A stretch of 64,000 nt of DNA, taken from positions 1,054,001 through 1,118,000 of the forward strand of contig PKTR01000002.1 in the NCBI GenBank assembly GCA_002869065.1, in the 5' to 3' direction. Positions within the stretch are counted from its first letter, which is position 1, and every line of letters starts with the position of its first letter. Shown piece by piece: positions 26,614 through 35,159 of this stretch. The notes below the pieces were generated by a model. That model had not been told where the DNA came from. It worked only from the letters and a program-made list of their open reading frames with translations, and did no database searches. The stretch comes from Hyphomicrobiales bacterium (GTDB lineage: Bacteria > Pseudomonadota > Alphaproteobacteria > Rhizobiales > Rhodobiaceae). Made by a program: the position numbers and the translations under genes.

Positions 26614-29600
26614 ATGGATCAGCTGACACGTTTCGGGATCGAGAAATCCCGCTTCACCCTTCTTGTCATGATCGGTCTCCTGCTGTTCGGGCTGATCAGC
26701 TATGTCGCCCTGCCGAAGCGGGAAAACCCGGCGATCACCATCCGCAGCGCGATTGTGACGGCGCAGTTTCCTGGTATGGCGCCGGAACGGATGGAAGATC
26801 TGATCGCCGTCCCGCTGGAACGGGCCGCGCGCGAGATCGGCGAGGTCGAGGATATCTCGACCCGGGTGATGAACGGATCGGCGACACTGACCATCGCGTT
26901 GTACAATGCGACGCCGGCGAACAAGCTCGACACCGTGTTCCAGGACATCCGCAACAAGATGGAGGAGGCGAAAGCCGACTTGCCGGACGGCACACGCGGG
27001 CCCTTCGTCAACACCAATTACGGCGATGTGGCGATCGCGACGATCGCGGTGACCGGCGAAGGGTTCTCGTATCGCGAGTTGTTCGACGCGGCCGACGATT
27101 TGCGCCAGGGCCTGTTCAAAATCCGCGGCATCACCAAGGTCTCGATCAGCGGCGAGCAGGAGGAGCGCGTCTGGCTGGAAATCGACAGCCGGCGGCTGGC
27201 GGCCATCGGCGTGCAGCTCGAAAAGGTGATCAACGATCTGCGCGACCAGAACGTCATTCTGCCGGCCGGCGAATTCGACGCCGACGGTGAGACCATCGTG
27301 CTCGAGGCGAACGGCAATCTGGAATCGCTCGACGAACTGGGCGGCGTGCTGACCCGGCTCGAGGGCTCGGGCGATATCGTGCGGCTGCGCGATCTGATGA
27401 CGGTGCGGCGCGGCTATGTCGATCCGCCGGTCAAGCCGATCTATTTCAACTGTCAACCGGCCGTGCTCGTCAGCGTGGAGATGGCCAACGACCGTGATAT
27501 CCAGAAGATCGGACGGTCCCTGTCCAAGGTGATCCCGGAGCTCGAACAGGCCCAGCCGATCGGCATCGGCTATCAGGTCTCGACCTTCCAGGCGACCAAT
27601 GTGACGATCGCGATCAACGGCGCGCTGTCGAATGTGGCGCAGACCTTCCTCGTCGTCCTTGTGGTCATTCTCGTCTTCGTCGGCTTGCGGCCGGCGCTGA
27701 TCATCGCCAGCATCGTGCCGTTCACCGTCACCTTCGCGCTGATCGGCATGTCCTACTACGGCATCGATCTGGAGCAGATCTCGATCGCGGCGGTGATCAT
27801 TTCGCTTGGACTTCTCGTCGACAACGGGCTCGTGGTGGTCGAGGATATCGACACGGCGATCCGCAATGGCGTGCCGCCAAGAGAAGCGGCGATCCAGGCA
27901 GGCGGTCAGTTCTTCATACCGCTGGCGGTTGCCTCGGTCACCACGGTCGCGGCCTTCGTGCCGATGTTCCTGCTCGAAGGCACCAATGGCGAATTCGCCT
28001 TCTCGCTCGGCGCGGTGGTTGCCATCATGCTGGTCGGCTCGTGGCTGACGGCGCATTACGTGCTGCCGTACCTGGCGGCGAATTTCCTCAGCGGCGGGCC
28101 GGCCGGCGAGGAAAAGGAAAGCCGTGCGATCGCGCTCTATGGCGGGCTGGTGCGACGCAGCCTTCCCTGGGGGATCCCGGTGCTGATTGCCAGTTTCGCG
28201 CTGGTGTTCTTCGGCGTGTCGATGTTCGGCAAGCTGAAGTCGGAGATGTTTCCGCTCAGCGAGCGCTCGGAATACCTGATCTATCTCGACCTGCCGAAGG
28301 GCGCCTCGATCAAGAAGACGCGCGACGAGGCGCTCGCTGTCGATGCCTGGCTGCGCGACAGTGAGGCCAATCCGGATGTGCTCAACACGACGATCTTCGT
28401 CGGCGATGGCGGGCCGCGCTTTTATCTGGCGCTGCCGCCGGCTGACACGGATCCGGCGAGCGCGTTCATTCTGGTCAACACGAAATCGGTCGAAGGCGCG
28501 GTTTCGGGGGCTGAGCGCGCGCGCGGCTATCTGTTCGAAAACCAGCCGGCGGTACGTGCCCGCGTCACCCGCCTGTCGATGGGCGGAGGCGAGTCCGGCA
28601 TCGTCGAGGTCGCCATCACCGGGCCCGACGCCAATGTGATGCTCGATGCGGCGCGGGCGGTGGAAGCCGGATTCGCCGAGCTCCCCGGCATCGTCCTCAA
28701 CGAGAACGACTGGGGCAACAAGACGCTCACGCTCGGTATCGATATCCTGCAGGAAAAGGCGCGGGAACTCGGAACCACGTCCCGGAAGATTTCCGACGCC
28801 CTCAATACCTTCTTCTCCGGCACGGCCTATTCGTCGTTCCTTGAGGGATCGGATTCGATCCCGATCGTGGTGCGCGCGGAAGAATCCTTCCGTGACAGTC
28901 TCGGAGATCTGGCCAATCTCTCGGTTTCGACGAGCAAGGGCCTGGTTTCGCTCAACCAGGTGGCGGTCATCGTACCGAAGCTCGAATTCTCGCAGATCCG
29001 ACGGGAAAACCAGGTCCGGCAGATCACCATTTCGGGCAAGAGCGAAACCCTCTCGGCCGCCGAGGTCGAGGACCGGATCCAGCCGGTTCTCGATGGTCTC
29101 GGGCTCGGCCCTGCCTATACGGTCAGCATCGGCGGCGAGAGCGAGAACGCGGCCGAGGCCAATGCCGACCTTCTGGCCGGGATGCCGATCGCGATCATGA
29201 TCATGATCGCGGCGCTCAGCTTCCAGTTCAATTCGTTCCGCCGGGTGCTGCTGACCTTCCTGACGATCCCGCTGATCATCGTCGGCGCGCCGCTGGCGCT
29301 GCTGGCGACCGGCCAGCCGCTCTCCTTCTTCGCCATTCTCGGGCTCATCTCGCTGATGGGCATCATCATCAACAACGCCATCGTGCTGATCGACCAGATC
29401 GACATCGAGCGTCAGGAGATGAGCGTCGACGACGCCATCGTTGCGGCGGCGGGCAAGCGGGTCCGGCCGGTGTTGCTGACCTCGCTGACGACGGTGCTCG
29501 GGCTGATGCCGATGGCGCTGATGGGTGGCGCGCTGTTCGAGCCGATGGCGACCTTGATGATCGGCGGCTTGCTGCTTGCTTCGCCGCTGACGCTGATCTT

Positions 29601-29709
29601 CGTGCCGGTCGTCTATCGGCTGCTGCTGTCGGGCAAAGGTGGGGCTGCGCGGGGCGCGGTTGCGGAAGGTGAGGCGGCGGAAGGTGAAGTCGTCAGGACT
29701 GGGGCCTGA
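26614..29709 (+). CDS. RND efflux pump permease (AcrB/HAE superfamily)
   Basis: 1031 residues, 12 membrane spans in the AcrB layout with two large periplasmic loops. The TM4 proton-relay motif reads LLVDNGLVVVEDI: D403 is kept but the second Asp of AcrB (D408) is Asn404. The substrate is unknown; the N-terminus (PKRENPAITIRSA) and adaptor resemble the multidrug/hydrophobic HAE branch rather than metal pumps. Co-transcribed with the adaptor. Confidence 0.93.
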   Translation: MDQLTRFGIEKSRFTLLVMIGLLLFGLISYVALPKRENPAITIRSAIVTAQFPGMAPERMEDLIAVPLERAAREIGEVEDISTRVMNGSATLTIALYNATPANKLDTVFQDIRNKMEEAKADLPDGTRGPFVNTNYGDVAIATIAVTGEGFSYRELFDAADDLRQGLFKIRGITKVSISGEQEERVWLEIDSRRLAAIGVQLEKVINDLRDQNVILPAGEFDADGETIVLEANGNLESLDELGGVLTRLEGSGDIVRLRDLMTVRRGYVDPPVKPIYFNCQPAVLVSVEMANDRDIQKIGRSLSKVIPELEQAQPIGIGYQVSTFQATNVTIAINGALSNVAQTFLVVLVVILVFVGLRPALIIASIVPFTVTFALIGMSYYGIDLEQISIAAVIISLGLLVDNGLVVVEDIDTAIRNGVPPREAAIQAGGQFFIPLAVASVTTVAAFVPMFLLEGTNGEFAFSLGAVVAIMLVGSWLTAHYVLPYLAANFLSGGPAGEEKESRAIALYGGLVRRSLPWGIPVLIASFALVFFGVSMFGKLKSEMFPLSERSEYLIYLDLPKGASIKKTRDEALAVDAWLRDSEANPDVLNTTIFVGDGGPRFYLALPPADTDPASAFILVNTKSVEGAVSGAERARGYLFENQPAVRARVTRLSMGGGESGIVEVAITGPDANVMLDAARAVEAGFAELPGIVLNENDWGNKTLTLGIDILQEKARELGTTSRKISDALNTFFSGTAYSSFLEGSDSIPIVVRAEESFRDSLGDLANLSVSTSKGLVSLNQVAVIVPKLEFSQIRRENQVRQITISGKSETLSAAEVEDRIQPVLDGLGLGPAYTVSIGGESENAAEANADLLAGMPIAIMIMIAALSFQFNSFRRVLLTFLTIPLIIVGAPLALLATGQPLSFFAILGLISLMGIIINNAIVLIDQIDIERQEMSVDDAIVAAAGKRVRPVLLTSLTTVLGLMPMALMGGALFEPMATLMIGGLLLASPLTLIFVPVVYRLLLSGKGGAARGAVAEGEAAEGEVVRTGA

Positions 29710-29791
29710 CGGGTCCATTTGCCGGAGATCAAGGACGGCTCGCGTGTGCGGGCGTCCAATAGTTGCCATCTCGACGGGTACGGGACGTGTC

Positions 29792-30496
29792 ATGGCGAGA
29801 TTTTGCGGACAATGCGGCGAAGCGCTCGGACCAGGCGACAGGTTCTGCGGGACCTGTGGCGCACCGGTCGAGGCGACCGCCGATCCGCCGGTTCCGGAAC
29901 CTGCGCCGCGCGCGGAGCCATTTGCCGAGTCGGCCTCGCAAGCGGCCATGCCTGCTTCGCCCGCCGCGCCTCCTCGTCCTGTCACGCCCGAACTTGCCGG
30001 CCCGGCGCCGATCCTGCTCGCGCTCATTCTCGGCGCAAGCTGGGGCATCGGCTGGGCGGCGGGCGTCGTCGCCAGCAATGTGATTTTCCACTTGCTCGGG
30101 GCCTACTATCTCTACTCGCCGTTGACGGTGGATCCGTTCTTCGTGCGCGGTCTTTTCGGTTTTGCCGGCGGGTTCGGGGCGGCGATCGGTTCGGCGATGC
30201 TTGCCGGGCGCGCCGACATCTTGCCGCGCGTCCTCGCCGCGGTGCTGCTTGCTTTCGCCTGGGTCGGGGCCTTCGTCGTGGCCGCCGTGGTCTCGGTGGT
30301 GTTCGCCGAACCGCTCGGCCCGTCCGGGCTCGACCTTCTCACCATCGTTTTCCTCGCCGGATCGGCAGCGATTTTCGCGGCTCTGTTCACGCGCCCGCGT
30401 GCCGATGGTGGACGTAGCGCTCCGGCCAGCAAGATCTCGCTTGTCTGGGCCGCGAGCGCGCTCATCGTCGCATTGGTCGAGAGCCTCGTTCAGTAG
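29792..30496 (+). CDS. Zinc-ribbon membrane protein, unknown function
   Basis: 234 residues from the ATG at 29792. The N-terminus is a zinc ribbon with two CxxC pairs (FCGQCGEALGPGDRFCGTCG), followed by a Pro/Ala-rich linker (~30-68) and about five hydrophobic segments from ~70 to the end. The ribbon would face the cytoplasm. It runs convergent to another zinc-ribbon gene 12 bp away, so the two ends nearly touch. No family name recognised; function unknown. Confidence 0.75.
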   Translation: MARFCGQCGEALGPGDRFCGTCGAPVEATADPPVPEPAPRAEPFAESASQAAMPASPAAPPRPVTPELAGPAPILLALILGASWGIGWAAGVVASNVIFHLLGAYYLYSPLTVDPFFVRGLFGFAGGFGAAIGSAMLAGRADILPRVLAAVLLAFAWVGAFVVAAVVSVVFAEPLGPSGLDLLTIVFLAGSAAIFAALFTRPRADGGRSAPASKISLVWAASALIVALVESLVQ

Positions 30497-30508
30497 CTTG
30501 GTATCTGT

Positions 30509-30880
30509 TCACGCTTCGGGGGCGAGCGGCGCGCCGCATTGGGTGCAGAATTTCGCGCCCGGCCTGACGGTGGCGCCACAGGCGCCGCAGACCGGTGCCG
30601 GCGGTTTTTCCGCAACGGGCGGCAGCGGGTGGCCGCATGAGGTGCAGAATTTCTGTGTCGGCGAACGAGCCGCGCCGCAGTTCGGGCAGGTCGGTTCGTT
30701 GGTTGGGGGAGCCTCGGCTTCGACAATCATCCTCGGTTCCGGGATCAACTCTGGTTCCGGGATCAGGCTCGCGCCGCACAACAGGCAGTGGCTCTGGTAG
30801 CCGACATTTGGCTTGCCGCAGCGGGTGCAGCGGCTGCGGGTCCATTTCGGGTCGTCGCCGTTTTCATGGCCGCGCGGCAT
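30509..30880 (-). CDS. Triple zinc-ribbon protein, unknown function
   Basis: 123 residues with three zinc ribbons in a row, each a pair of CxxC knuckles: CTRCG...CLLCG, CPNCG...CTSCG and CGACG...CTQCG, joined by Pro/Glu-rich linkers. It starts 3 bp after the stop of the 880-residue membrane protein, so they are co-transcribed and probably act together. Multiple ribbons suggest a protein-protein or nucleic-acid adaptor; nothing more specific can be said. Confidence 0.78.
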   Translation of the reverse strand: MPRGHENGDDPKWTRSRCTRCGKPNVGYQSHCLLCGASLIPEPELIPEPRMIVEAEAPPTNEPTCPNCGAARSPTQKFCTSCGHPLPPVAEKPPAPVCGACGATVRPGAKFCTQCGAPLAPEA

Positions 30881-30883
30881 CGC

Positions 30884-33526
30884 TCAGTTCCCCCTCGTCC
30901 ACGGGTTCCGGCGGTAGGAATCGGCAAGATAGCGTCGCTGTTCGCGCTCGCCTTCGGTTTTGGCTTCATCGATGAACTGATCAAGGGTGCCGGCTTCGCC
31001 GTTCATGCGCGCCTCGTTTTCGAGATAGGTCCGCGTCACCGGGCCACCGACCTTGTCGCGCCAGTCCTTGATCCATTTGTCCTCGGGCACGATCACGTTG
31101 CGCTTTTCCTGCATGCCCTGCCAGAAGTCGATCACGTAGCGCTCGCCGTTCGGCAGGATCACCTTGTTGGCGACATGGTTGGAGAGGCCATTCTCGTTCA
31201 TGGTGATCTTTTCGATGAAGACCTGGTCGCCGAAGCGCTTCTTGATCAGGTCGGCGCTCCACTTCTCGCCCCAGTCGACGAACTCGCCGCACTGGCCGCC
31301 CTTGTAGTCGGACCACGCGCCGACGAAGGGCCATTTGAGGACGTCGAGTGTGCGGCGCTGGAACCAGCCGGCCCAGTTCTTGATCTTGCTGGGCAGCGAG
31401 CCGTTCATGACGAAATAGCCCTCGCGGATCTTGTCGGCGATGAGTTTGTCGATGTCCTTTCGCAGATCGAAGAGGTTCTGCCGGATTTCGGTGTCGCGTT
31501 CTTCCTCAGGCGTGATCGGCGGCTCGCGCGGTGGCGGCTGTTGCGCAGGCGGCTGCTGGGTCGGGGGTTGCTGCGTAGGGGGCTGCTGGTCAGGCGGTTG
31601 CTGATCCGGTGGCGGCTGTTGATCCGGGGGTCGGATGGGCGGCTGTCGGTCGGGCGGTTTGCTGTCGGGAGGCTTGCTGTCTGGCACCTTGCTGTCTGGC
31701 GGCGTGCGGTCGTCGGGTTTCTCAGGCGGTTTCTCAGGCTTGTCGGGCGGCCGGGTCGTGTCGTCGGTGCGCTGCGGCACGGTGTCGGACGGCACGGCGA
31801 TCGCGTAGTGGCCGGTCGGCTTGGTGCCGTCGAGGTCGCCGGCATAGCCCTGCAGGCCGGGGCCGCTCGAACTGTGCATGGCGGCGAGGAAGTCCTCGAA
31901 TTTCTTCGTGCCCTCGTGCGTCTTGTCCTTGATGTATTCGTGTTTGATCAGCCAGCGTTCGGCATCGGGACCGCTCAGGATGGTGAGGTCGCCCGTGCCG
32001 GAATCCGGGGGCGGCGCTGTCGATGAGGTTGATGAGGCTGCGCTGGTCGCGGAGGCGGCAGTGGAACCTGCGGCTTGCGTCGCGGCTGTCGACGGTGTTC
32101 CGGCGGCAGAACTTGCGGCGGCAGAACTTGCGGCGGACGTGGCGGCTGCTGCGGCGGCGGACTGGGTCGCGGCGGCGGCAGCGGCCATGCCGAAACCGGC
32201 GAGAAGCTGCATCAGCGCGTTGGCGATCGCGGCCGCCGTTGCCGGATCGTCGGTCAGGGCTGATGGGACACTGCCCTGATAGTCAAGCTGGGCGAGCCGT
32301 CCATCGACAAGGGCAAGGATGCGGCGGCCGGACTCGGGTACGCCATAGCGCCGGCAGGTGTTGATGTCAGGGTCCTCGTCGCTGGCGCCAAAGGCCTGCG
32401 AGCGACGCGTCAGGGTGTGGCCGACGATATAGGTCCAGTTGCCGCGGGTCTTCATGACCAGATAGCCGCATTCATAGACCACGCCGAAACAGGCTTCGCC
32501 GCACTCGACGCTGCTCATGGTGAACTCGCCGCCCGGCAAGCGGGTGCCGCTGCCGGGTTGCCCAAGCGAGATGCCGGCCTGGCTCAGCAAGTTGAAGAAG
32601 GTGAATTTGACGGTACGCAGCACGCCGCCCATCACCAGCGAGCTTGCCGGCGAATAGGACAGCGCGACGAAGGTTTCCGAGCGCAGGGTGCTGCTCATTT
32701 GCGCGGTGTAGCGGTTGGCGCCGACATCGACACCGCTGCCGAAGCTGAGCGCGCCGAGATCGATGTTGCCGGGCAAGCGCATGTCAGGCCGGATGCCGCG
32801 CCGCCAGTCGAGATGGTCGACGCGAACATTGACCGGGCGGAAATCGTTTGCCTGAAGCACAACGTCCGCGGCCTGCTGGGCGCTGGTGACGACGAAAGCG
32901 GCAAGCGCGGTGGTCAACGCCAGCGATGTGGCGAGCAGCGCGCCCGCGACCGGCATCAGCCAACTCGAGGCAATGCGGCTTGCGCGCGCCGGGCGAGGCG
33001 CGCCACGGCGAAGCAGCAACACCATATGCAGTGCGACGACGACGGCGGTGGTGAAGCCGCCGGAGATCAGCCCGAAATCGGCGATCTGGCGCAGCCCGAT
33101 CATGCCCGAGAGGTGGGTGACGCCGTTGGTCAGTACCCAGAACAGCAGATAGGGCCAGGTCTGTCTGGCGAAGGTCAGCCCGTTCTCGGCAAAGACCCTG
33201 TGGGTTCGCCCGAGCAGCAGGCCGATGACGGCACCGGCTGCGGCGGCACCGAGCGGGAGTTCCGGCGTGGCGGGCGGGAAGATGGCGAGCTGCATGGCGT
33301 AGCAAATCGCTGCCATCAGCGCCGGCAGCAGGCAGGTCAGCAGCGTCAGCGGGAAGGCACGGCGATAGGCGCGGACCACATTGCGGCCGGCATAGAGCAG
33401 CATCAACGCCGTGCCGATCACCGCATTGAAAAGGGTAATCAGCATCAGCACGGCCATGATGATGACCGCGATGATGATCTGGCGGACGATGCTGCCGAAA
33501 CCGGTTGCCGTGGTCGATCGGGCCAT
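30884..33526 (-). CDS. Large membrane protein with C-terminal transglutaminase-like Cys-His-Asp domain
   Basis: 880 residues from the ATG at 33526; the frame is open to 33601 but this start precedes the first membrane helix and has a GAGG-type site. Order: six or seven membrane spans (~12-220), a folded domain (~220-420) with several Cys, an Ala/Ser-rich stretch (~430-500), a short domain, a Pro/Gln/Asp-rich linker (~590-680), then a C-terminal domain. There C746 (GGQCGEF), H784 (SNHVANK) and D800 (YVIDFWQG) are spaced 38 and 16 apart, as in the transglutaminase/papain-like core. Function unknown; protease, amidase or cross-linking activity is inference. Confidence 0.72.
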   Translation of the reverse strand: MARSTTATGFGSIVRQIIIAVIIMAVLMLITLFNAVIGTALMLLYAGRNVVRAYRRAFPLTLLTCLLPALMAAICYAMQLAIFPPATPELPLGAAAAGAVIGLLLGRTHRVFAENGLTFARQTWPYLLFWVLTNGVTHLSGMIGLRQIADFGLISGGFTTAVVVALHMVLLLRRGAPRPARASRIASSWLMPVAGALLATSLALTTALAAFVVTSAQQAADVVLQANDFRPVNVRVDHLDWRRGIRPDMRLPGNIDLGALSFGSGVDVGANRYTAQMSSTLRSETFVALSYSPASSLVMGGVLRTVKFTFFNLLSQAGISLGQPGSGTRLPGGEFTMSSVECGEACFGVVYECGYLVMKTRGNWTYIVGHTLTRRSQAFGASDEDPDINTCRRYGVPESGRRILALVDGRLAQLDYQGSVPSALTDDPATAAAIANALMQLLAGFGMAAAAAATQSAAAAAATSAASSAAASSAAGTPSTAATQAAGSTAASATSAASSTSSTAPPPDSGTGDLTILSGPDAERWLIKHEYIKDKTHEGTKKFEDFLAAMHSSSGPGLQGYAGDLDGTKPTGHYAIAVPSDTVPQRTDDTTRPPDKPEKPPEKPDDRTPPDSKVPDSKPPDSKPPDRQPPIRPPDQQPPPDQQPPDQQPPTQQPPTQQPPAQQPPPREPPITPEEERDTEIRQNLFDLRKDIDKLIADKIREGYFVMNGSLPSKIKNWAGWFQRRTLDVLKWPFVGAWSDYKGGQCGEFVDWGEKWSADLIKKRFGDQVFIEKITMNENGLSNHVANKVILPNGERYVIDFWQGMQEKRNVIVPEDKWIKDWRDKVGGPVTRTYLENEARMNGEAGTLDQFIDEAKTEGEREQRRYLADSYRRNPWTRGN

Positions 33527-33797
33527 GGGCCTCGTCCCTCCGCAGCGGTTCAACCGAATGCTCCATAGGACGCCGTTTTCACGCGTTTCGCATTGTTGCA
33601 AATCAAAGCCGGCCGGGGCCTCGTAGGCGGCGCTTCCGCTGAACTCGGTGACAATCGGACATATTGAACGACGGGGTGCGCCCGTGGCACCATTCGCTCA
33701 GGCGTTTCGGCAGGGTTTGCCGCATGTGCGGGGCCTGATAAGCCGGCGGTTCGAGTTTGCTCCCGCCGCGTGCGCCGCAACGGTCGGAGTTCCGACG

Positions 33798-34550
33798 ATG
33801 AAAAGATTTCTTTCCCTGTTTCCGATTGTCCTCGCCGTCGTGTTCGGCTTCGCCGCGCCGGCCGCCGCTGTGGCGAAGAGCGACGGGGCGTTGCTGGCCG
33901 AGCTCCGCGCCGCGACCAGCGATGAGGTCGCCGCAGATATCCTTGAAGCGCTAGCCGAACGCCATTCGGAGCCGGTGCGTGTGGCGCTCGAAGCGTTGAT
34001 CACCGATGAGATGCGCACGGATACGGTGCGCATGCAGGCGATCTGTGCGCTGGGCGGTTCGGCGACAAGCGAAAGTGTGCCGCTGCTGCTCGCGGTGCTG
34101 GAAGAGGATCTCGAAAAACGGCGCGGCTTCTGGGCCTGCGCCATCCCCGTTCTCGGCCAGATTGGCGACCGCCGCGCGGTGCCACTATTGAAGACAATCG
34201 GCGATCTGAACGAAGAGCATCTTGCCGGGATGGATCACATGGCGATCGCGGCGCTGGCATCCTTTGCCGGTGCCGAAGACGTCGACTACCTCGAGCGAAA
34301 GGCGCAGGTCTGGGGCGTGCGGCGGGCGGTGTTCTCCGCGTTGGCGCGGATCGCGTCGCCGTCGTCCGCCGATATCCTCGTTGCCGGGCTTTCTTCGCAG
34401 GAAGAGGCGGAAATCATCGACGCGGCGATGGCCGGTCTGCTCGCCATCGGCCCGGCGGCCCGGCCGGCGCTCAAGGCCGCTCTCAACTCCGAAGGCGGCG
34501 ATGATGCCTTTCGCGCGCGGGTCGAGGAGCTTCTGAAGCTGATCAACTGA
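33798..34550 (+). CDS. Exported HEAT-repeat protein
   Basis: 250 residues from the ATG at 33798. A signal peptide (~1-27, ending FAAPAAAVA) is followed by HEAT-type helical pairs (CALGGSATSESVPLLLAVL, PVLGQIGDRRAVPLLKTI and others). Such proteins are periplasmic or outer-membrane-tethered scaffolds. It runs divergent from the 880-residue membrane protein and 17 bp ahead of an L,D-transpeptidase gene, suggesting a cell-envelope role. Partner unknown. Confidence 0.75.
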   Translation: MKRFLSLFPIVLAVVFGFAAPAAAVAKSDGALLAELRAATSDEVAADILEALAERHSEPVRVALEALITDEMRTDTVRMQAICALGGSATSESVPLLLAVLEEDLEKRRGFWACAIPVLGQIGDRRAVPLLKTIGDLNEEHLAGMDHMAIAALASFAGAEDVDYLERKAQVWGVRRAVFSALARIASPSSADILVAGLSSQEEAEIIDAAMAGLLAIGPAARPALKAALNSEGGDDAFRARVEELLKLIN

Positions 34551-34567
34551 CAGGCCGGGGCAATCTC

Positions 34568-35089
34568 ATGCGCATTGTCCGGTTCATTCTGCTCATGATT
34601 GCGGTGTTGATGCTTGCCGGCGGCGCCTATGCGCTGTGGCCGGAACCGGCATTGCCCGAAGGGGTTCGCGCCGACCGCATCGTGGTGGAGAAATCCGCGC
34701 GGCGGCTGACCTTGATGCATGGCGGCACGTCGCTGAAAAACTACCGTGTTTCACTTGGGGGCGCGCCGGCCGGTCCCAAGGAGCGACAGGGCGACGAACG
34801 CACGCCCGAAGGAAGCTACCGGATCGACTGGCGCAATGCGGCGAGCAAGTTCCACCGCGCCCTGCACGTCTCCTATCCCGATGCAAAAGACCGGCAAAAC
34901 GCCCGCCGGCTCGGTGCGTCGCCGGGCGGCCATATCATGATCCACGGCATCGCCAACGGGTACGGCTGGATCGGCCGCTTTCACCGCTTCTACGACTGGA
35001 CGAATGGCTGCATCGCCGTCACCGACGCCGAAATCGAGGAGATATGGCGGGCGGTGCCGGACGGCACGCCGATCGAAATTGTTCCCTAG
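34568..35089 (+). CDS. L,D-transpeptidase (YkuD family)
   Basis: 173 residues with an N-terminal signal anchor (~4-22). The YkuD catalytic signature is present: H126 in IMIHGIANG and C148 in DWTNGCIAVTD, the nucleophile. Such enzymes make 3-3 peptidoglycan cross-links or attach lipoproteins; this short, single-domain type resembles the murein-anchoring or cross-link-cleaving subset. Follows the HEAT-repeat gene in the same direction. Confidence 0.9.
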   Translation: MRIVRFILLMIAVLMLAGGAYALWPEPALPEGVRADRIVVEKSARRLTLMHGGTSLKNYRVSLGGAPAGPKERQGDERTPEGSYRIDWRNAASKFHRALHVSYPDAKDRQNARRLGASPGGHIMIHGIANGYGWIGRFHRFYDWTNGCIAVTDAEIEEIWRAVPDGTPIEIVP

Positions 35090-35159
35090 AGCGCTTTCCC
35101 AAAAAGTTGATAGACTTTTTGGATAAGAAAACGCGAGAAAACAGAGAGCTAGAGCGCTT
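35086..35159. repeat. Dispersed palindromic repeat, family 1 copy a; also bidirectional terminator
   Basis: Flanked by two copies of CTAGAGCGCTT (35086-35096 and 35149-35159). Inside is a perfect 9-bp hairpin CCAAAAAGT / ACTTTTTGG (35099-35107, 35114-35122). It sits exactly between the convergent transpeptidase and gamma-glutamyltransferase genes. The layout (GCG...TTCCCxAAAAGT...TTTTxGGATAAGAA...CGC) matches copies at 38400 and 47623. Confidence 0.75.

Noticed and set aside
26437-30078. A 1213-codon open frame on the minus strand opposite the RND pump
   Set aside because: It lies antisense to a clear RND permease; the product is Arg/Asp/His-rich with no domain. Such frames arise from codon bias in GC-rich DNA.
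31500-31740. Short repeated units resembling a tandem repeat or CRISPR-like array
   Set aside because: These are codons of the Pro/Gln/Asp-rich linker of the 880-residue membrane protein; units are degenerate and lack spacers.
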